Origin: JAAYLC01 sp035654795 | GTDB taxonomy: Bacteria; Bacteroidota; Bacteroidia; Flavobacteriales; Flavobacteriaceae | Assembly (NCBI GenBank): GCA_035654795.1 | Contig: DASRWC010000023.1 | Coordinates: forward strand, 1-26,616 | DNA length: 26,616 nucleotides | Direction of reading: 5' to 3' | Shown here: one piece after another, positions 25,038 through 26,616 of the stretch | Numbering within the stretch: position 1 is the stretch's first letter | Layout of the letters: the number at the start of each line of letters is the position of its first letter | Notes under the pieces: model-generated | What the model was told of the DNA's origin: nothing | Databases searched by the model: none | Seen by the model: only the letters and a program-made list of their open reading frames with translations | Position numbers and translations under genes: made by a program

Positions 25038-25805
25038 ATGGCAACCTACAAAAAACGCGGAGGCAGACCGAGCACAAAGGTAGAGCAGGAAGCTCAAATA
25101 GAACAGGACAGCAGAACAGCTGAAGTGTTTAGATCCCTTGATGAAGGTGCATCTCGTACAGAAGCGTGGATTGAGAAAAACCAAAAAGCGCTTTTAGGAG
25201 TTCTTGGGGTAATCGCACTAGCGGTTGTTGGATATTTTGTTTTCCAAGAATTCATTCAAAAACCCAAAGAAGCAGAGGCAATGAATGAAATGTTTCAAGC
25301 CCAAGTTTTCTGGGAAGAAGCATTGACCGCTACAGAAAAAGATTCACTTTACAATCTTTCTCTCCAGGGCGGTGCAGGAAAATACGGGTTTTTAGATATA
25401 ATAGACAACTACAGTGGAACCAATGCAGCCAATCTTTCAAGATATTATGCGGGAATGGCTTATTTGAATCTAAATAAATATAAAGAGGCTATTGAGCAAC
25501 TGGATAAATTTAAATCTAAAGACGAAATGCTAGCTCCACTTGCTAAGGGAGCAATAGGCGATGCTTTTGCTAATTTAGGACAGAATGAAGATGCCCTTAA
25601 ATATTATGAAGAAGCCGCAAGCATGCGCTCCAATGCATTTACCACGCCTCGTTTTTTATTAAAAGCGGGTGTAGCTGCCATGTCTCTGAACAAAACAGAT
25701 AAGGCATTAAAACATTTTGAGTCTATTTCTAAAGATTATCCCGACTCGCAGGAAGCTGCAAGAGCAGAAATCTACGCAGGACGTGCGGAAGCAATGACAA
25801 AGTAA
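25038..25805 (+). CDS. Membrane-anchored TPR protein (YfgM-like)
   Basis: 255 residues. A charged cytoplasmic N-terminus (KKRGGRPSTKVEQEAQ) is followed by one transmembrane helix (about 51-72, LLGVLGVIALAVVGYFVFQ) and a C-terminal helical domain with TPR-like repeats: YYAGMAYLNLNKYKEAIEQL, GDAFANLGQNEDALKYYEEA and AGVAAMSLNKTDKALKHFES. Topology and repeats resemble YfgM-type proteins, which associate with the Sec translocon and periplasmic chaperones in E. coli; that role is only an analogy. Its stop overlaps the ribH start by one base (TAATG), so the two are cotranscribed. The pairing with ribH near recF recurs in flavobacteria as far as I recall. Confidence 0.85.
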   Translation: MATYKKRGGRPSTKVEQEAQIEQDSRTAEVFRSLDEGASRTEAWIEKNQKALLGVLGVIALAVVGYFVFQEFIQKPKEAEAMNEMFQAQVFWEEALTATEKDSLYNLSLQGGAGKYGFLDIIDNYSGTNAANLSRYYAGMAYLNLNKYKEAIEQLDKFKSKDEMLAPLAKGAIGDAFANLGQNEDALKYYEEAASMRSNAFTTPRFLLKAGVAAMSLNKTDKALKHFESISKDYPDSQEAARAEIYAGRAEAMTK

Positions 25806-26290
25806 TGGCTACAAAAAATACGAATTTATCGGCATACGATAAAACGACAATCCCAAATGCGCACTCTTTTCGCTTTGGGATTGTTGTTTCAGAATGGAAT
25901 GATCAAATAACTGAGGGAATGTTTAAAGGCGCTGTGGATGCCTTGATAGACTGTGGGGCAAAAGGAGAAAATATTCTTCGTTGGAATGTTCCCGGAAGTT
26001 ATGAGTTGATTTATGGCAGCAAACTTATGAGCCAAAAACATCCTGAATTGGATGCAATTATCGCAATAGGGTGTGTCATCCAAGGAGAGACCAGACATTT
26101 TGACTTCGTCTGTGAAGCAGTTTCTCAAGGAATAAAAGATTTAAACGTCAAGGGAGATATTCCGGTTATTTTCTGTGTACTTACAGACAACACCATGCAA
26201 CAGTCCCTAGACAGAAGCGGAGGAAAACACGGAAATAAGGGAACGGAAGCCGCAATAGCTGCCATAAAAATGGCAGAACTCAGAAAATAG
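25805..26290 (+). CDS. ribH: 6,7-dimethyl-8-ribityllumazine synthase
   Basis: 161 residues. Condenses 5-amino-6-ribitylaminouracil with 3,4-dihydroxy-2-butanone 4-phosphate, the penultimate step of riboflavin synthesis; usually assembles into pentamers or 60-subunit shells. Motifs: VVSEWNDQITEGM (27-39; Trp31 stacks on the substrate), VPGSYEL (62-68), GCVIQGETRHFDFV (89-102) with catalytic His98, and GGKHGNKGTEAA (139-150). The start overlaps the TPR stop by one base. No FMN riboswitch is visible upstream, so regulation would follow the TPR promoter. A terminator follows. Confidence 0.97.
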   Translation: MATKNTNLSAYDKTTIPNAHSFRFGIVVSEWNDQITEGMFKGAVDALIDCGAKGENILRWNVPGSYELIYGSKLMSQKHPELDAIIAIGCVIQGETRHFDFVCEAVSQGIKDLNVKGDIPVIFCVLTDNTMQQSLDRSGGKHGNKGTEAAIAAIKMAELRK

Positions 26291-26320
26291 AAGTTCGTTA
26301 AATATTAGAAACCGTAATTA

Positions 26321-26347
26321 AAGCCGTCATTGTTTGACGGTTTTTTT
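26321..26347 (+). terminator. Intrinsic terminator after ribH
   Basis: CCGTCA (26324-26329) pairs with TGACGG (26335-26340) over a five-base loop, extended by AAG/TTT pairs, with a run of seven T. It starts 31 bases after the ribH stop. Confidence 0.9.
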
Positions 26348-26559
26348 CTGAACTTCCCTTTGCGATCTCTTGAAACACAGAAATCTTGAATATTTTTCTA
26401 CACATGATGGTATTTCCAACTCCCAATCTTTCCTATTGTTTTCGCTAAGTAGATTATAACTTGAAAACACAAAGCCTATAATGCTCTCTTTTCATCCTAT
26501 TTTCTTTATCTTCTTGATGTTTCGGCAAAGTTCTTGAACACCATGGAATACCGTTTTTC
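26348..26559. other. Non-coding stretch without a recognised feature
   Basis: The whole gap from the ribH stop to the next start is about 310 bases. Apart from the terminator at its left end and a promoter at its right end I see no open frame above about 13 codons on either strand and no tRNA or strong hairpin. It may be degenerate sequence or hold a small RNA; nothing in it supports either. Confidence 0.4.
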
Positions 26560-26591
26560 TTTTAACACCACGAGGAATTTCGGTATCTTTG
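26560..26591 (+). promoter_or_regulatory. Promoter of the gene at the right edge
   Basis: TTTT (26560-26563, one mismatch to TTTG) and TATCTTTG (26584-26591, exact -7 box) are 20 bases apart. The ATG at 26605 is 13 bases beyond the box, similar to aroC. A 6-base inverted repeat (ATACCG 26548-26553, CGGTAT 26581-26586) flanks the promoter and overlaps the -7 box. Confidence 0.6.
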
Positions 26592-26604
26592 ACACTTTAG
26601 TATT

Positions 26605-26616
26605 ATGAAAGCAATA
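26605..26616 (+). CDS. Start of a gene cut by the window edge
   Basis: Only four codons (MKAI) are inside the window. The call rests on the well placed promoter just upstream. The product cannot be identified; the start does not fit MutL. Confidence 0.5.

Noticed and set aside
609..26290. Mobile element or genomic island
   Set aside because: No integrase, transposase, direct repeats or tRNA edge is seen, and gene content is ordinary core and flavobacterial accessory.

Overview
The window looks like a chromosomal segment of a Bacteroidota bacterium, most likely a marine member of the Flavobacteriaceae. Evidence: AT-rich DNA without Shine-Dalgarno sites; repeated matches to the Bacteroidota promoter (TTTG, about 18-21 bases, TAnnTTTG); a TonB receptor with a carboxypeptidase-regulatory-like N-terminus; exported proteins with a 'VGIGT..GFLPPR..WNGT.W' N-terminus; and the block recF / TPR protein / ribH next to a DUF721 gene. 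No tRNA, rRNA, CRISPR, insertion sequence or prophage is visible. Nearly all the DNA is coding.

Layout. 1-484 (-): start of an outer-membrane beta-barrel protein cut by the window edge. 609-6156 (+): a large FAD/iron-sulfur 2-hydroxyacid dehydrogenase of the YdiJ type, then aroC (with a good promoter of its own) and a glutamate/dicarboxylate symporter. 6244-8591 (+): three tandem paralogous secreted proteins with a lamin-tail-like domain and no enzyme domain. 11489-8637 (-): a small membrane protein, a His/Cys-rich exported protein and a TonB-dependent receptor, probably a metal-uptake operon. 13640-11595 (-): serC-serA, serine biosynthesis. 14848-13802 (-) and 14913-15263 (+): a LuxC-like acyl-CoA reductase and a 2[4Fe-4S] ferredoxin, divergent from interlocked, nearly symmetric promoters. 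15538-18707 (+) and 19495-18761 (-): a polysaccharide export set (Wza-like lipoprotein, Wzc-like tyrosine autokinase, CpsB-like phosphatase) with no glycosyltransferases beside it. 19673-20185 (+): lipoprotein azurin with a strong terminator. 24898-20260 (-): recF, a lipoprotein, a DciA-like DUF721 protein, an M1 aminopeptidase, lplA and a 44-codon membrane protein, tightly packed. 25038-26290 (+): TPR membrane protein and ribH, then a terminator, a roughly 300-base non-coding stretch and the first four codons of another gene.

Most genes are housekeeping or ordinary flavobacterial genes. The parts most worth a second look are the lamin-tail triplet, the interlocked promoter pair between the LuxC-like gene and the ferredoxin, the His/Cys-rich partner of the TonB receptor, the changed cofactor loop in SerA, and the unlisted 44-aa membrane protein. 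I did not find a convincing wholly new multi-gene system. A possible metabolic link is that SerA enzymes can make D-2-hydroxyglutarate, and the YdiJ-type enzyme could reoxidise it.
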